Assembly: GCA_036271315.1 (NCBI GenBank)
Contig: DATBAV010000019.1
Span: 1-64,000 of the forward strand
Direction: 5' to 3'
Length of the DNA: 64,000 bases
From: VRUE01 sp036271315
Lineage (GTDB): Bacteria > Actinomycetota > Thermoleophilia > Solirubrobacterales > 70-9
The translations under genes were made by a program, and so were the position numbers. How positions within the stretch are numbered: the stretch's first letter is position 1; every line of letters begins with the position of its first letter. A model generated the notes under the pieces. It searched no databases. It worked only from the letters and a program-made list of their open reading frames with translations, and was not told the DNA's origin. Shown piece by piece: positions 44,679-52,930 of the stretch.

Positions 44679-44707
44679 TTGACTTCAGAAACTGAAGCGA
44701 CTAATAT
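44679..44707 (+). promoter_or_regulatory. Strong sigma-70-type promoter upstream of the sigma factor leader
   Basis: TTGACT (44679-44684) and TAATAT (44702-44707) are separated by exactly 17 bp. This is the best promoter match in the window. It drives a leader that reaches the terminator at 44782-44805 before the sigma gene. Confidence 0.8.
44683..44697. promoter_or_regulatory. Palindromic operator inside the promoter spacer
   Basis: CTTCAG-AAA-CTGAAG is a perfect 6-bp-arm palindrome between the -35 and -10 boxes, an ideal repressor position. Near-identical palindromes precede the HxlR gene (62487-62501 and 62510-62524). Confidence 0.6.
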
Positions 44708-44781
44708 GCGAACAGACGTTTGAGCGAAACCAGATCGCCCGTCCCAGGCCTCAAGGCCAGCGCAGGATATTCAGCTTCTCG

Positions 44782-44805
44782 GACCGGATAGCCGGTCATT
44801 TTTTT
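44782..44805 (+). terminator. Intrinsic terminator in the sigma factor leader (attenuator or small RNA end)
   Basis: GACCGG and CCGGTC (6 bp, loop ATAG) are followed by seven consecutive T (44799-44805), which is striking in such GC-rich DNA. It lies about 75 bp after the promoter's -10 box and 74 bp before the sigma gene. A second hairpin (CCGCC/GGCGG, inside CGACT/AGTCG) follows at 44807-44837. Confidence 0.8.
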
Positions 44806-44878
44806 CGCGACTCTCCGCCATCGGCGGCGTTCTAGTCGCAGGACTTAACCACCTTTCCAAAGAAACGAGTCAGACAGG

Positions 44879-45985
44879 ATGCTGGTAGCAGAGCTTCAGG
44901 AGTTGGAGGAGGTCAAAGGCCTCATTACCCGTGGGCAGCAGCTTGGCGTGCTGACCTTCGGCGATGTCGCCTCCGCGGTGTCGGAGGTGGATCTGGACGA
45001 GTCGGACGTCGAGGATCTCTACGGGCACCTTGAGAAGTCGGGGATCGAGCTCGTCGAGGACATGGACCCGGCCCAGAAAGCGGCCGCGGAAGCGCTTCCG
45101 ATCGACACCGGGAAAAAAGGCCGGCGCCGCCAGAAAGCCGCGCTCGACCTGAAACCGGACATGACGACGGACAGCCTGCAGCTGTTCCTCAAGGACATCG
45201 GCAAGGTCCGCCTGCTGACCGCCGCGGAGGAGGTCGAACTCGCCAAGCGGATCGAGCGCGGCGACCTCGACGCAAAGCAGAAAATGGTCGAGTCGAACCT
45301 GCGCCTGGTCGTCTCGATCGCCAAGAACTACCGCAACCAGGGCCTGCCCTTCCTCGACCTGATCCAGGAGGGAACGCTGGGCCTGGTCCGCGCCGCGGAG
45401 AAGTTCGACTACCGCAAGGGATTCAAGTTCTCGACCTACGCCACCTGGTGGATCCGCCAGGCGATCGCCCGGGCGCTCGCCGACAAGGCACGCACGATCC
45501 GCATCCCGGTGCACGTGGTCGAGAAGCTGAACAAGATCGGCCGCGCCGAGCGCAAGCTGGTCACCGAGCTGGGCCGCGAGCCCACCCCGGAGGAGATCGC
45601 CGACGTAACGGGGATCGATCCCGAGGAGGTCGACTCGATCAAGCGCTCCGCCCAGGCGCCGGTCTCGCTGGAGAAGCCGGTCGGTGACGAGGAGGAGTCG
45701 GAGTTCGGCCAGTTCATCGCCGACGAGAAGGCTGAGTCTCCCTTCGACCGGGCGGCGGACCTGCTGACCAAAGAGGCGCTGAAGGAGGCGCTGGAGAACC
45801 TCTCCTACCGCGAGCGCCGCGTTCTGGAGTTGCGCTATGGCCTCGGCGGCGAGCACCCGCGCACGCTTGACGAGGTGGGACGGACGTTCAACGTCACCCG
45901 CGAGCGCATCCGCCAGATCGAGAACCAGAGCCTGAAGAAGTTGCAGCAGCTAGGCGAAGCCCAAAAGCTCCGCGAGGTCACTTGA
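44879..45985 (+). CDS. rpoD: Primary-type RNA polymerase sigma-70 factor
   Basis: The 368-residue protein has region 1.1 at the N-terminus (LEEVKGLITRGQQLGVLTFGDVASAV), a charged linker, then region 1.2 (DSLQLFLKDIGKVRLLTAAEEVELAKRIERGD). Region 2 follows (NLRLVVSIAKNYRNQGLPFLDLIQEGTLGLVRAAEKFDYRKGFKFSTYATWWIRQAI), then region 3, and region 4 (YRERRVLELRYGL...FNVTRERIRQIENQSLKKL). This is the architecture of a housekeeping factor rather than a small alternative one. The leader carries a terminator, implying control by attenuation or a separate small transcript. Confidence 0.93.
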   Translation: MLVAELQELEEVKGLITRGQQLGVLTFGDVASAVSEVDLDESDVEDLYGHLEKSGIELVEDMDPAQKAAAEALPIDTGKKGRRRQKAALDLKPDMTTDSLQLFLKDIGKVRLLTAAEEVELAKRIERGDLDAKQKMVESNLRLVVSIAKNYRNQGLPFLDLIQEGTLGLVRAAEKFDYRKGFKFSTYATWWIRQAIARALADKARTIRIPVHVVEKLNKIGRAERKLVTELGREPTPEEIADVTGIDPEEVDSIKRSAQAPVSLEKPVGDEEESEFGQFIADEKAESPFDRAADLLTKEALKEALENLSYRERRVLELRYGLGGEHPRTLDEVGRTFNVTRERIRQIENQSLKKLQQLGEAQKLREVT

Positions 45986-46083
45986 CGGCACGGCGGCGCG
46001 CCTGGCGGCGTCCTCGGTCGCTTGCGTGCGGAGCACGCGGCGCTCCCTGCGTCCTTGCCAGCCGCGCCGCCGCACTCGTCAAG
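45981..46083 (+). terminator. Large GC-rich hairpin after the sigma factor gene
   Basis: Imperfect arms of about 26 nt (45981-46006 and 46057-46083, beginning CTTGACG and ending CGTCAAG) enclose further inverted repeats such as GCGTGC/GCACGC. No T-tract. It separates the sigma gene from pilT. Confidence 0.5.
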
Positions 46084-46124
46084 CGGGCTTAAGTGGACGG
46101 ATATCCCGGCCGATAAAGGTCGGG

Positions 46125-47246
46125 ATGTTCGACATCGATACAGCGCTGCGCACGCTGATTGAGCGTGAGGGCTCCGACCTGCACGTCAAGGTCGGCGCGC
46201 CGCCGATTGCCCGCCTGCACGGGGAATTGGCCCATCTCGAGGGCTATCAGCCGCTCAGCGGCGAGGAAACCGAGAAGGCCTTCCACGACATGGCCGAGGT
46301 GCGCTCGCTGACCGAGTTCGAGGAGGACGGCGAGGCCGACTTCGCCTACTCGATCCCCGGCCTGGCTCGCTTCCGCGTCAACGTCTTCAAGCAGCGCGGC
46401 TCGGTCTCGATCGTCTGTCGCGCGATCCCCTTCAAGATCCGCTCGGTCGAGGAACTGGGCCTGCCCACGGTCGTTACCAGCTTGGCCGAAGAGGCGCGCG
46501 GAATCATCCTCGTCACCGGCACCACCGGCTCGGGCAAGAGCACGACGCTGGCGGCGATGATCGACCACATCAACCAGACCCGGGCGCACCACATCGTCAC
46601 GCTCGAGGACCCGATCGAGTACCTGCACGAAGACAAGCGCTCGATCGTCAACCAGCGCGAAGTCGGCTCCGATACGGTCAGCTTCGGGCGCGCGATGCGC
46701 CGCGTCCTGCGCCAGGACCCAGACGTGATCCTGATCGGCGAGATGCGCGACGAGGAGACGGTGCGCACGGCGCTCTCCGCTGCAGAGACCGGCCACCTCG
46801 TGCTCTCCACGGTCCACACCCTCGACGCGACCGAGACGATCAACCGCATCGTCGACTTCTTCCCGCCCCACCTGCAGCAGCAAGCGCGGGTGATGCTCGC
46901 CTCGACCCTGAAGGGCGCGATCGCCCAGCGCCTGGTGCCCGATGTGACCGGCGACGGCCGCGTCGCCGCGTCCGAGGTGATGGTCGTCACCGGCCGGGTC
47001 CAGGACCTGATCCTCAACCCCGAAGAAACGGGCAAGATCACCGAGGTCATCGGCGAAGGCGAGTACTACGGCATGCGCACCTTCGACCAGTCGCTGCTGC
47101 GTTACGTGATGGAGGGCAAAGTGACCGAGGAGGTCGCCCTCGACTACGCCTCCAGCCCGCACGACTTCAAACTGATGCTCGCGGCCGGCGGCCAGCGGGC
47201 GAGCGGCATCGAGCAGCTCGGCAACCAGGAGCCGGTGGCGCCGTGA
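46125..47246 (+). CDS. pilT: Type IV pilus ATPase PilT (first paralogue)
   Basis: The 373-residue hexameric ATPase is of the pilus-retraction type. ATG at 46125 gives the family start MFDIDTALRTLIEREGSDLHVKVGAPP. Walker A is GTTGSGKST, the Asp box HHIVTLEDPIEYLH, Walker B QDPDVILIGEMRDEETV, and the His box AETGHLVLSTVHTLDATET. The canonical AIRNLIRE retraction motif is not conserved here (RVQDLILNPEETGKI), unlike in the second PilT (49688). It overlaps the next gene by 4 bp (GTGA). Confidence 0.9.
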   Translation: MFDIDTALRTLIEREGSDLHVKVGAPPIARLHGELAHLEGYQPLSGEETEKAFHDMAEVRSLTEFEEDGEADFAYSIPGLARFRVNVFKQRGSVSIVCRAIPFKIRSVEELGLPTVVTSLAEEARGIILVTGTTGSGKSTTLAAMIDHINQTRAHHIVTLEDPIEYLHEDKRSIVNQREVGSDTVSFGRAMRRVLRQDPDVILIGEMRDEETVRTALSAAETGHLVLSTVHTLDATETINRIVDFFPPHLQQQARVMLASTLKGAIAQRLVPDVTGDGRVAASEVMVVTGRVQDLILNPEETGKITEVIGEGEYYGMRTFDQSLLRYVMEGKVTEEVALDYASSPHDFKLMLAAGGQRASGIEQLGNQEPVAP

Positions 47247-47872
47247 GGGAGAAGCTGAACGAGAACCCGCTTGCCCAGGTCGGGCTGATCCTGATCCTCG
47301 TGGTGGTCGGCGTCTACATGTTCATCAGCAGTTCTGGTGGCGAAGAAGAAGAATCCGCGGCGCCGACGGAAGCGACCGTCGCCGTCGCCGGCACGAGCGC
47401 GGTTGGGACCGCCACGGGAGCGACGCCGGGCGAAGCCGTCGAAGGCGCGGTTGAAAGCGCGATCGAAGGGGTTGGCGAAACCGTCTCGGCGACCCCCAGC
47501 GCGGTCCCGGCCCCACCGCCACCTGCACCTGTAACCGCCGCTTACGACGCGGGCAAGATCGTCGTGCTGTTGGTCGTCCACGATGGCGGCATCGACGACA
47601 AGCTGGTCCAGCAGGCTTCCTCGCAGCTCAACTCCGACCCCAGCGTCGCCTTCTTTGAAGTGCCGGCAAAGCGGATCGCCGACTATGCGGCGATCACCCT
47701 CGGCCTCGATGTGAACCGGGTGCCCGCGCTCGTCGTGATGCGGCCGAAGAAGCTCAGCGGCGGCACGCCGCAGGCCAGCGTCGACTACGGCTTCCAGACA
47801 TCCGAGAACGTCCTGCAGGCCGTGCGGGACGCCGCCTACGAAGGTCGCGAACTCACCTACCACCCGAACTGA
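47243..47872 (+). CDS. Membrane-anchored thioredoxin-fold-like protein in the pilus operon
   Basis: The 209-residue protein has one N-terminal transmembrane helix (VGLILILVVVGVYMF), an Ala/Glu/Thr-rich linker to about residue 100 and a C-terminal alpha/beta domain. That domain (AGKIVVLLVVHDGGIDDKLVQQASSQL, then VFFEVPAKRIADYAAITLGLDVNRVPALVVM, quoted loosely) resembles a thioredoxin fold with the cis-proline strand VPALVVM but no CxxC. It sits between pilT and pilB with an overlapping start, so it should work in pilus assembly. I do not recognise a named family. Confidence 0.65.
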   Translation: MREKLNENPLAQVGLILILVVVGVYMFISSSGGEEEESAAPTEATVAVAGTSAVGTATGATPGEAVEGAVESAIEGVGETVSATPSAVPAPPPPAPVTAAYDAGKIVVLLVVHDGGIDDKLVQQASSQLNSDPSVAFFEVPAKRIADYAAITLGLDVNRVPALVVMRPKKLSGGTPQASVDYGFQTSENVLQAVRDAAYEGRELTYHPN

Positions 47873-47880
47873 GCCGGCCG

Positions 47881-49701
47881 ATGAGCGCCGAAACCCCGTA
47901 CCCAGGCCACCTCCGCCCGGTCCCCGACTCAGGTGGCTCGGCGGCACCGGCGATGCCGGGCCCGGGGGAGGGCGGCACCCTTGGCCTCACCCCGCCGCTG
48001 CACCGTGGCCACTCGCGCGGGTTCATCACCGATGTCCTGGTCGAGCTCGGCTACGCCAGCGCCGAGACGGTGCAGGCCGCGGTAGAAGAATCGCGGACTG
48101 CCGGGGTGCCGCCCGAGGCGATGCTGCTCACCAACGGCGCGATCAGCTCCGATCAGCTCGCGCGCGCGACCGCCGAGCGCTACGGACTCGACCATGTCGA
48201 TCTCTCCACCTACCAGGTGGACGTCGCCGCCGCGGCTCTCTTCCCGGTGACGATGGCGCGCCGCTACAAGGCGGTGCCGGTCGGCTTCGTCGACTCCAAG
48301 ACGCTGCTCGTCGCCGCCGTCGACCCGGCCAACGTGCTCGCCGCCGACGACATCCAGATCGCCACCGGCCTCGACTGCCACATCGCGGTCGCTGCCGAGG
48401 AAGACGTCGAATCCCTGCTGGCCCGGCTTGGCACGCTGCAGAGCGCCGCCGCCGATGCGATCGTCGAGGAGCAGCACCGGGTCGACGAGGTCGAAGAAGA
48501 GGACGACGGCGGTCTCGCCGAAGTTAGCTCGATGCAGGCCGGTGCTGAGGACGCGCCGGTGATCAAGCTCGTCTACAGCATCCTCGCCCAGGCGGTGGGG
48601 GAGGGGGCCTCCGACATCCACCTGGAGCCCGAAGAGGGCGAGCTGCGAATCCGCTTTCGCATCGACGGCGTGCTGAAGGAGTCCGCGCACGTGCCGAAGC
48701 GAATGATCAGCGCCGTGATCTCGCGGCTGAAGATCATGAGCGAGCTCGACATCGCCGAGAAGCGGGTGCCGCAGGACGGCCGCGTCAGCGTCGCGATCGA
48801 GGAGCGTCGCATCGACCTCCGCGTCACCACGCTGCCCACCTCGCGCGGCGAGGGGGCGACGATCCGCATCCTCGACGAGAGCAACGCTCAGCGCACCCTC
48901 GACGACCTCGGCATGGACGGCTCGGCCCGGGCCCGCTTCGAGGACGCCTTCCACCAGGCTTACGGCGCCGTCCTGGTCACCGGGCCGACCGGTTCCGGTA
49001 AGAGCACGACGCTTTACGCGGCCCTGGCCGAGCTGAACGAGATCGAGAAGAAGATCATCACGATCGAGGACCCGGTCGAGTTCCGCATCCCCGGCGTCAA
49101 CCAGATGAACGTCAACCGCAAGGCGGGCCTCGACTTCGCCCGCGGCCTGCGCTCGATCCTGCGCGCCGACCCCGACATCGTGATGGTCGGCGAGATCCGC
49201 GACGCCGAGACGGCGCGGATCTCGATCGAGGCCGCGCTGACCGGCCACATGATGCTGACCACGCTGCACACCAACGATGCCCCCGGCGCGATCGCGCGCC
49301 TCAACGAGATGGGCATCGAGACCTTCCTCACCGCTTCGGCGGTCGACTGCGTCGTCGCCCAGCGCCTCGCCCGCAAACTCTGCCCGAGCTGCAAGCGGCG
49401 CTCGATCGTGCCGGTGATGGCTCTGCAGGAGGCGGGAATCAAGGTTGGCGCCGAGGTCGAGTCCTACGAGCCGGTCGGCTGCGGCCGCTGCAACAGCAGC
49501 GGCTACAAGGGCCGGGTAGGCATCTACTCGGTGATGACCCTCAGCGAGCGCTTGAAGCAGATGACGATCGCTCGCGCACCGGAGACGGAAATCGCCGCCG
49601 TCGCCCGCGAGGAGGGCATGCTCACCCTGCGTGAGGACGGCGTCGTAAAGATTCGAGCCGGGGTCACGAGCCTCGAGGAGGTGCTCCGTGTCACAGCATG
49701 A
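47881..49701 (+). CDS. pilB: Type IV pilus assembly ATPase PilB
   Basis: The 606-residue assembly motor has an N-terminal GspE/PilB domain (GFITDVLVELGYASAETVQAAVEE..., about residues 45-190) and an acidic linker. The C-terminal ATPase core has ASDIHLEPEEGELRIRFRIDG, Walker A GPTGSGKSTT, DPDIVMVGEIRDAET and GHMMLTTLHTNDAPGAI. A zinc site is visible as CPSCKRR and CGRCNSSGY. It powers pilin polymerisation. It overlaps the second pilT by 14 bp. Confidence 0.95.
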   Translation: MSAETPYPGHLRPVPDSGGSAAPAMPGPGEGGTLGLTPPLHRGHSRGFITDVLVELGYASAETVQAAVEESRTAGVPPEAMLLTNGAISSDQLARATAERYGLDHVDLSTYQVDVAAAALFPVTMARRYKAVPVGFVDSKTLLVAAVDPANVLAADDIQIATGLDCHIAVAAEEDVESLLARLGTLQSAAADAIVEEQHRVDEVEEEDDGGLAEVSSMQAGAEDAPVIKLVYSILAQAVGEGASDIHLEPEEGELRIRFRIDGVLKESAHVPKRMISAVISRLKIMSELDIAEKRVPQDGRVSVAIEERRIDLRVTTLPTSRGEGATIRILDESNAQRTLDDLGMDGSARARFEDAFHQAYGAVLVTGPTGSGKSTTLYAALAELNEIEKKIITIEDPVEFRIPGVNQMNVNRKAGLDFARGLRSILRADPDIVMVGEIRDAETARISIEAALTGHMMLTTLHTNDAPGAIARLNEMGIETFLTASAVDCVVAQRLARKLCPSCKRRSIVPVMALQEAGIKVGAEVESYEPVGCGRCNSSGYKGRVGIYSVMTLSERLKQMTIARAPETEIAAVAREEGMLTLREDGVVKIRAGVTSLEEVLRVTA

Positions 49702-50860
49702 TTTCGACTTCTCCGAGGTGCTGCGCCGCATGGTCGAGGCGAGCGCGTCGGATGTCCACATAACCGCCGGCTTCCCGCCGGCGATCCGCGACAAGGGCAA
49801 GATCAAGCCGATGGAGGGCTTCCCGGTGCTGACCGGGCAGCAGACCCGCGACGTCGTCTACTCGATCCTCAACGACGACCAGCGCAAGCGCTTCGAGAAC
49901 CACAAGCAGCTCGACTTCGCCTACGCGATCCCCGGCGTCGCCCGCTTCCGCGTCAACTGCTTCTTCCAGCGCGGCGCGGTCAGCGCCGCCTTCCGGCTCG
50001 TGCCCCAGGACATCCCAGCGCTGGACACGCTCGGCGTGCCGCAGGTGCTGCGCGAGCTGACCGAGAAACCGCGTGGCTTCGTGCTCGTCACCGGACCGAC
50101 AGGCTCGGGCAAGAGCACGACGCTGGCGGCGATGATCGATGTGATCAACGAAGGCCACGAGGACCACATCCTGACGATCGAGGACCCGATCGAGTTCCTG
50201 CATACGCACAAGCGCTCGATCGTCAACCAGCGTGAGGTCGGCTCCGACGCGGAGGACTTCTCGCTCGGCCTGCGCGCCGCCCTGCGAGAGGACCCCGACG
50301 TCATTCTCGTTGGCGAGATGCGCGACCTGGAGACGATCTCCACCGCGCTGACCGCGGCCGAGACCGGCCACCTAGTCTTCGCCACCCTGCACACCCAGTC
50401 GACGGCGCAGACGGTCGACCGGATCATCGACGTCTTCCCGCCCGAGCAGCAGGGCCAGGTGCGCACGCAGCTCTCGATCGCCCTGCAGGGGATCGTCACC
50501 CAGCAACTGCTGCCGACCAGCGATGGCCGCGGCCGCGTCGTCGCCACCGAGGTGCTGGTGCCGACGCCGGCGATCCGCAACCTGATCCGCGAGGGCAAGA
50601 CGCATCAGATCTACGCCGCGCTGCAGACGTCGGGTGCGGTCGGCATGCAGACGATGGACGCCGACCTGGCGCGGTTGGTGCGCGCCGGGCGGATCACCCG
50701 GGCGCTGGCCGAACAGCGCGCTTCGGTGCCGGAGGAGCTCAAGCGGTTGCTTGGCGGCGAAGCCGCGGTCATGCCCGCAGGAGGGCGCGCCGCTGAGGAA
50801 GCGGCCGCGATCGCCCAAGCGACGGCGCCGACTCCACCCGTCTACACCCCGGGGGCCTAG
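49688..50860 (+). CDS. pilT: Type IV pilus retraction ATPase PilT (second paralogue)
   Basis: The 390-residue PilT has EASASDVHITAGFPPAIRDKG at the start, Walker A GPTGSGKST, LTIEDPIEFLHTHKRS, DPDVILVGEMRDLETISTALTAAETGHLVFATLHTQS, and the canonical PilT motif AIRNLIREGKTHQI near the C-terminus. The tail is Ala/Pro-rich. GTG at 49688 overlaps the pilB stop. As the copy retaining the retraction motif it is the better candidate for the true retraction motor. Confidence 0.93.
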   Translation: MSQHDFDFSEVLRRMVEASASDVHITAGFPPAIRDKGKIKPMEGFPVLTGQQTRDVVYSILNDDQRKRFENHKQLDFAYAIPGVARFRVNCFFQRGAVSAAFRLVPQDIPALDTLGVPQVLRELTEKPRGFVLVTGPTGSGKSTTLAAMIDVINEGHEDHILTIEDPIEFLHTHKRSIVNQREVGSDAEDFSLGLRAALREDPDVILVGEMRDLETISTALTAAETGHLVFATLHTQSTAQTVDRIIDVFPPEQQGQVRTQLSIALQGIVTQQLLPTSDGRGRVVATEVLVPTPAIRNLIREGKTHQIYAALQTSGAVGMQTMDADLARLVRAGRITRALAEQRASVPEELKRLLGGEAAVMPAGGRAAEEAAAIAQATAPTPPVYTPGA

Positions 50861-50863
50861 CCG

Positions 50864-52108
50864 ATGGCCACTGCGACCACATTCGAGTTCCGGGCGATGG
50901 ACCTGGCCGGGGCGACCTCTGCCGGCGAGGTCGAGGCCGAGTCCAAGGCCTCGGTCACCGAGCAGCTGCGCCAGCGCGGCCTGATCGTCCTCGACGTCAG
51001 CGAGAAGTCCAACCCGTTCAAGATCGAGGACGTCTTCAAGAAATGGCAGGGCGTCGACATGCGCGAACTGGCGATCTTCTCGCGCCAGTTCGCCACCCTG
51101 ATCGCCTCTGGGATGCCGATGCTGCGCACCCTGCACACGCTCGAGGAGCAGACCCAGGACGAGCAGATCAAGGCGGCCGTCGCGGGGGTGCGTGCCGACG
51201 TCGAGGCCGGCAGCACGCTGGAGCAGGCGATGGAGCGCCACCCGAAGGTCTTCGACCGTCTCTTCCGCGCCATGGTCCGCTCCGGCGAGCAGTCGGGCCG
51301 CCTCGACGAGGCGATGGACCGGATCGCCTTCCAGGTCGAGAAGGCCGACGGCCTGCGCCGCCAGGTCAAATCGGCGCTGATGTACCCGGCGCTGGTCTTC
51401 GGCTTCGCCACCGTGGTGCTGATCGCGATCGTCGCCTTCGTGATCCCGGTATTCGCGAAAATCTTCGTCGAACTGGCGGAAGAACATCCGGAGGAAGCAA
51501 CGGGTCTCCCGGCTCCCACACAGCTCTGCGTCAACGCCTCAAACGCTCTTACCGGCTACTGGTTCGTGATCATTCCAAGCATCGCCCTCGCCTTCTTCGT
51601 CTTCTTCAAATGGAAGAAGACCGACCGCGGTCATGACCTCTGGGACCGCTTCAAGCTGAGGCTGCCGGCGAAGATCGGCGACGTGATCCAGAAGGTGGCG
51701 CTGGCTCGCTGGTCACGCACCTTCTCAGGCGCCGTCTCCTCCGGCGTGCCGATGCTGCAGGCGATCAAGCTGACGGGGGACACCGCCGGAAATACCGTTG
51801 TCGAGAAGGCGATGGATGACGTTTATGCCTCGGTCAAGAGCGGCGGCTCGCTCGCCGGCCCGATCGAGGAGAACCCGATCTTCCCGCCGATGGTCGGCCA
51901 CATGATCGCGGTCGGGGAGGAGACCGGTCAGCTCGAGCACATGCTGAGCAAGATCGCCGACTTCTACGAGACCGAGGTCGACGCCAAGGTGAAGGCTCTA
52001 ACGGCTCTGATCGAGCCGATCATGATCGTCTTCGTCGGCGGCATGGTCGGCTTCATCGTTATCTCGATGTACTTGCCGATGTTCAGCATCTACGAACACA
52101 TTCGCTGA
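50864..52108 (+). CDS. pilC: Type IV pilus inner-membrane platform protein PilC
   Basis: The 414-residue protein has two repeated GspF domains, each with a helical cytoplasmic bundle: ELAIFSRQFATLIASGMPMLRTLHTLEEQT and ALARWSRTFSGAVSSGVPMLQAIKLTGDTAG. The matching RSGEQSGRLDEAMDRIA and GEETGQLEHMLSKIADFYETEVD segments and transmembrane helices follow each. It anchors the motor ATPases. A 306-bp leader with a riboswitch separates it from pilA. Confidence 0.95.
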   Translation: MATATTFEFRAMDLAGATSAGEVEAESKASVTEQLRQRGLIVLDVSEKSNPFKIEDVFKKWQGVDMRELAIFSRQFATLIASGMPMLRTLHTLEEQTQDEQIKAAVAGVRADVEAGSTLEQAMERHPKVFDRLFRAMVRSGEQSGRLDEAMDRIAFQVEKADGLRRQVKSALMYPALVFGFATVVLIAIVAFVIPVFAKIFVELAEEHPEEATGLPAPTQLCVNASNALTGYWFVIIPSIALAFFVFFKWKKTDRGHDLWDRFKLRLPAKIGDVIQKVALARWSRTFSGAVSSGVPMLQAIKLTGDTAGNTVVEKAMDDVYASVKSGGSLAGPIEENPIFPPMVGHMIAVGEETGQLEHMLSKIADFYETEVDAKVKALTALIEPIMIVFVGGMVGFIVISMYLPMFSIYEHIR

Positions 52109-52165
52109 GTCCGCGGCCGGATCCGAACGCGGTTTACGGATTATCTCGCGATCCTGCTCCAAACC

Positions 52166-52195
52166 CTGACTTTTTGGCTGATGAAGCCCTAGTTT
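52166..52195 (+). promoter_or_regulatory. Possible pilA promoter
   Basis: CTGACT (52166-52171) and TAGTTT (52190-52195) are 18 bp apart, upstream of the riboswitch. The -10 is weak, so this is tentative. Confidence 0.35.
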
Positions 52196-52210
52196 CGAGG
52201 ATCAAGAGAT

Positions 52211-52253
52211 CTGGCAGATGGCCGATTAGGGAAGTGCAAACAAGATCTGCCAG
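52211..52253 (+). terminator. 9-bp hairpin between pilC and the riboswitch
   Basis: CTGGCAGAT (52211-52219) pairs perfectly with ATCTGCCAG (52245-52253). It may end pilC transcripts or be a leader element just upstream of the riboswitch. No T-tract. Confidence 0.35.
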
Positions 52254-52256
52254 TGC

Positions 52257-52342
52257 TTCGGTGCAAAAGGCAAACCCGCTGTGAGGTGGGGGCGCAAAGC
52301 CAACGGGGCTTCTACGAGGAGCCGGCCGGGCTACCACCGGGG
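52257..52342 (+). promoter_or_regulatory. c-di-GMP-I (GEMM) riboswitch upstream of pilA
   Basis: The conserved core is clear: AAAAGGCAAACC, a short P2 helix closed by GGGGGCGCAAAGCC, then a P3 region ending GGCCGGGCTACC. A closing helix CGGTG/CACCG (52259-52263 and 52335-52339) fits P1. These match the c-di-GMP-I aptamer consensus in order and spacing. It lies 73 nt before pilA. No T-tract follows, so control is probably by access to the AGGAG ribosome-binding site rather than termination. Confidence 0.88.
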
Positions 52343-52414
52343 TCGACAGACACCACGTGGCTGAGACGCGACGGGGCTCTGGCTAAACCGATTAGGACAT
52401 AGGAGATATACCTA

Positions 52415-52909
52415 ATGTTTATCCAGAATCTCCGGGCCAAGGTTGGCGCCCGGCTCAACGGTGACAAGGAGGCCGGTTTCACGCTGATCGAGCTCCTCGT
52501 CGTCATGCTGATCCTCGGCATCCTTGCCGCGATCGCCCTGCCCGCCTTCTTCAACCAGAAGGAAAAGGCCGGCGACGCAAAGGCGAAGGAGAACGCCCAT
52601 ACCGCGCAGGTCGCGCTTGAGACATTCTCTACCGACAACAACGGTTCTTACGTTGGCGCCACCGTCGCCAAGCTCAAGGAAATCGAGCCGACCGTGCAGA
52701 ATGAATCCACTACTACAGAAGGCGTTGCTTCTGAAGGGATCAAACTCACGGGGTTGGCAGCGACCGGATACACGATCGAATCGGTCTCGTCGAACGGTCA
52801 CGTCTTCAAGATCGTCAACACGGCAGGCGCGATGACCTACCCGTGTACGCCTGAAAAGAAAGGCGGCTGCCCCGCTGGTACAAGCGGAGTCGGAGACTGG
52901 AGCAAATAG
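52415..52909 (+). CDS. pilA: Type IV major pilin (prepilin)
   Basis: The 164-residue prepilin has a 20-residue leader ending KEAG, then the cleavage and methylation site GFTLIELLVVMLILGILAAIALPAF with Glu at +5. The remainder is a globular domain with a late cysteine pair (YPCTPEKKGGC) forming the usual C-terminal disulfide loop. TAGGAG at 8-nt spacing precedes the ATG. It is preceded by a c-di-GMP riboswitch and followed by a secreted protein gene with a strong hairpin between. Confidence 0.94.
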   Translation: MFIQNLRAKVGARLNGDKEAGFTLIELLVVMLILGILAAIALPAFFNQKEKAGDAKAKENAHTAQVALETFSTDNNGSYVGATVAKLKEIEPTVQNESTTTEGVASEGIKLTGLAATGYTIESVSSNGHVFKIVNTAGAMTYPCTPEKKGGCPAGTSGVGDWSK

Positions 52910-52930
52910 CTCTAGCCGCAACGCTTAGTC

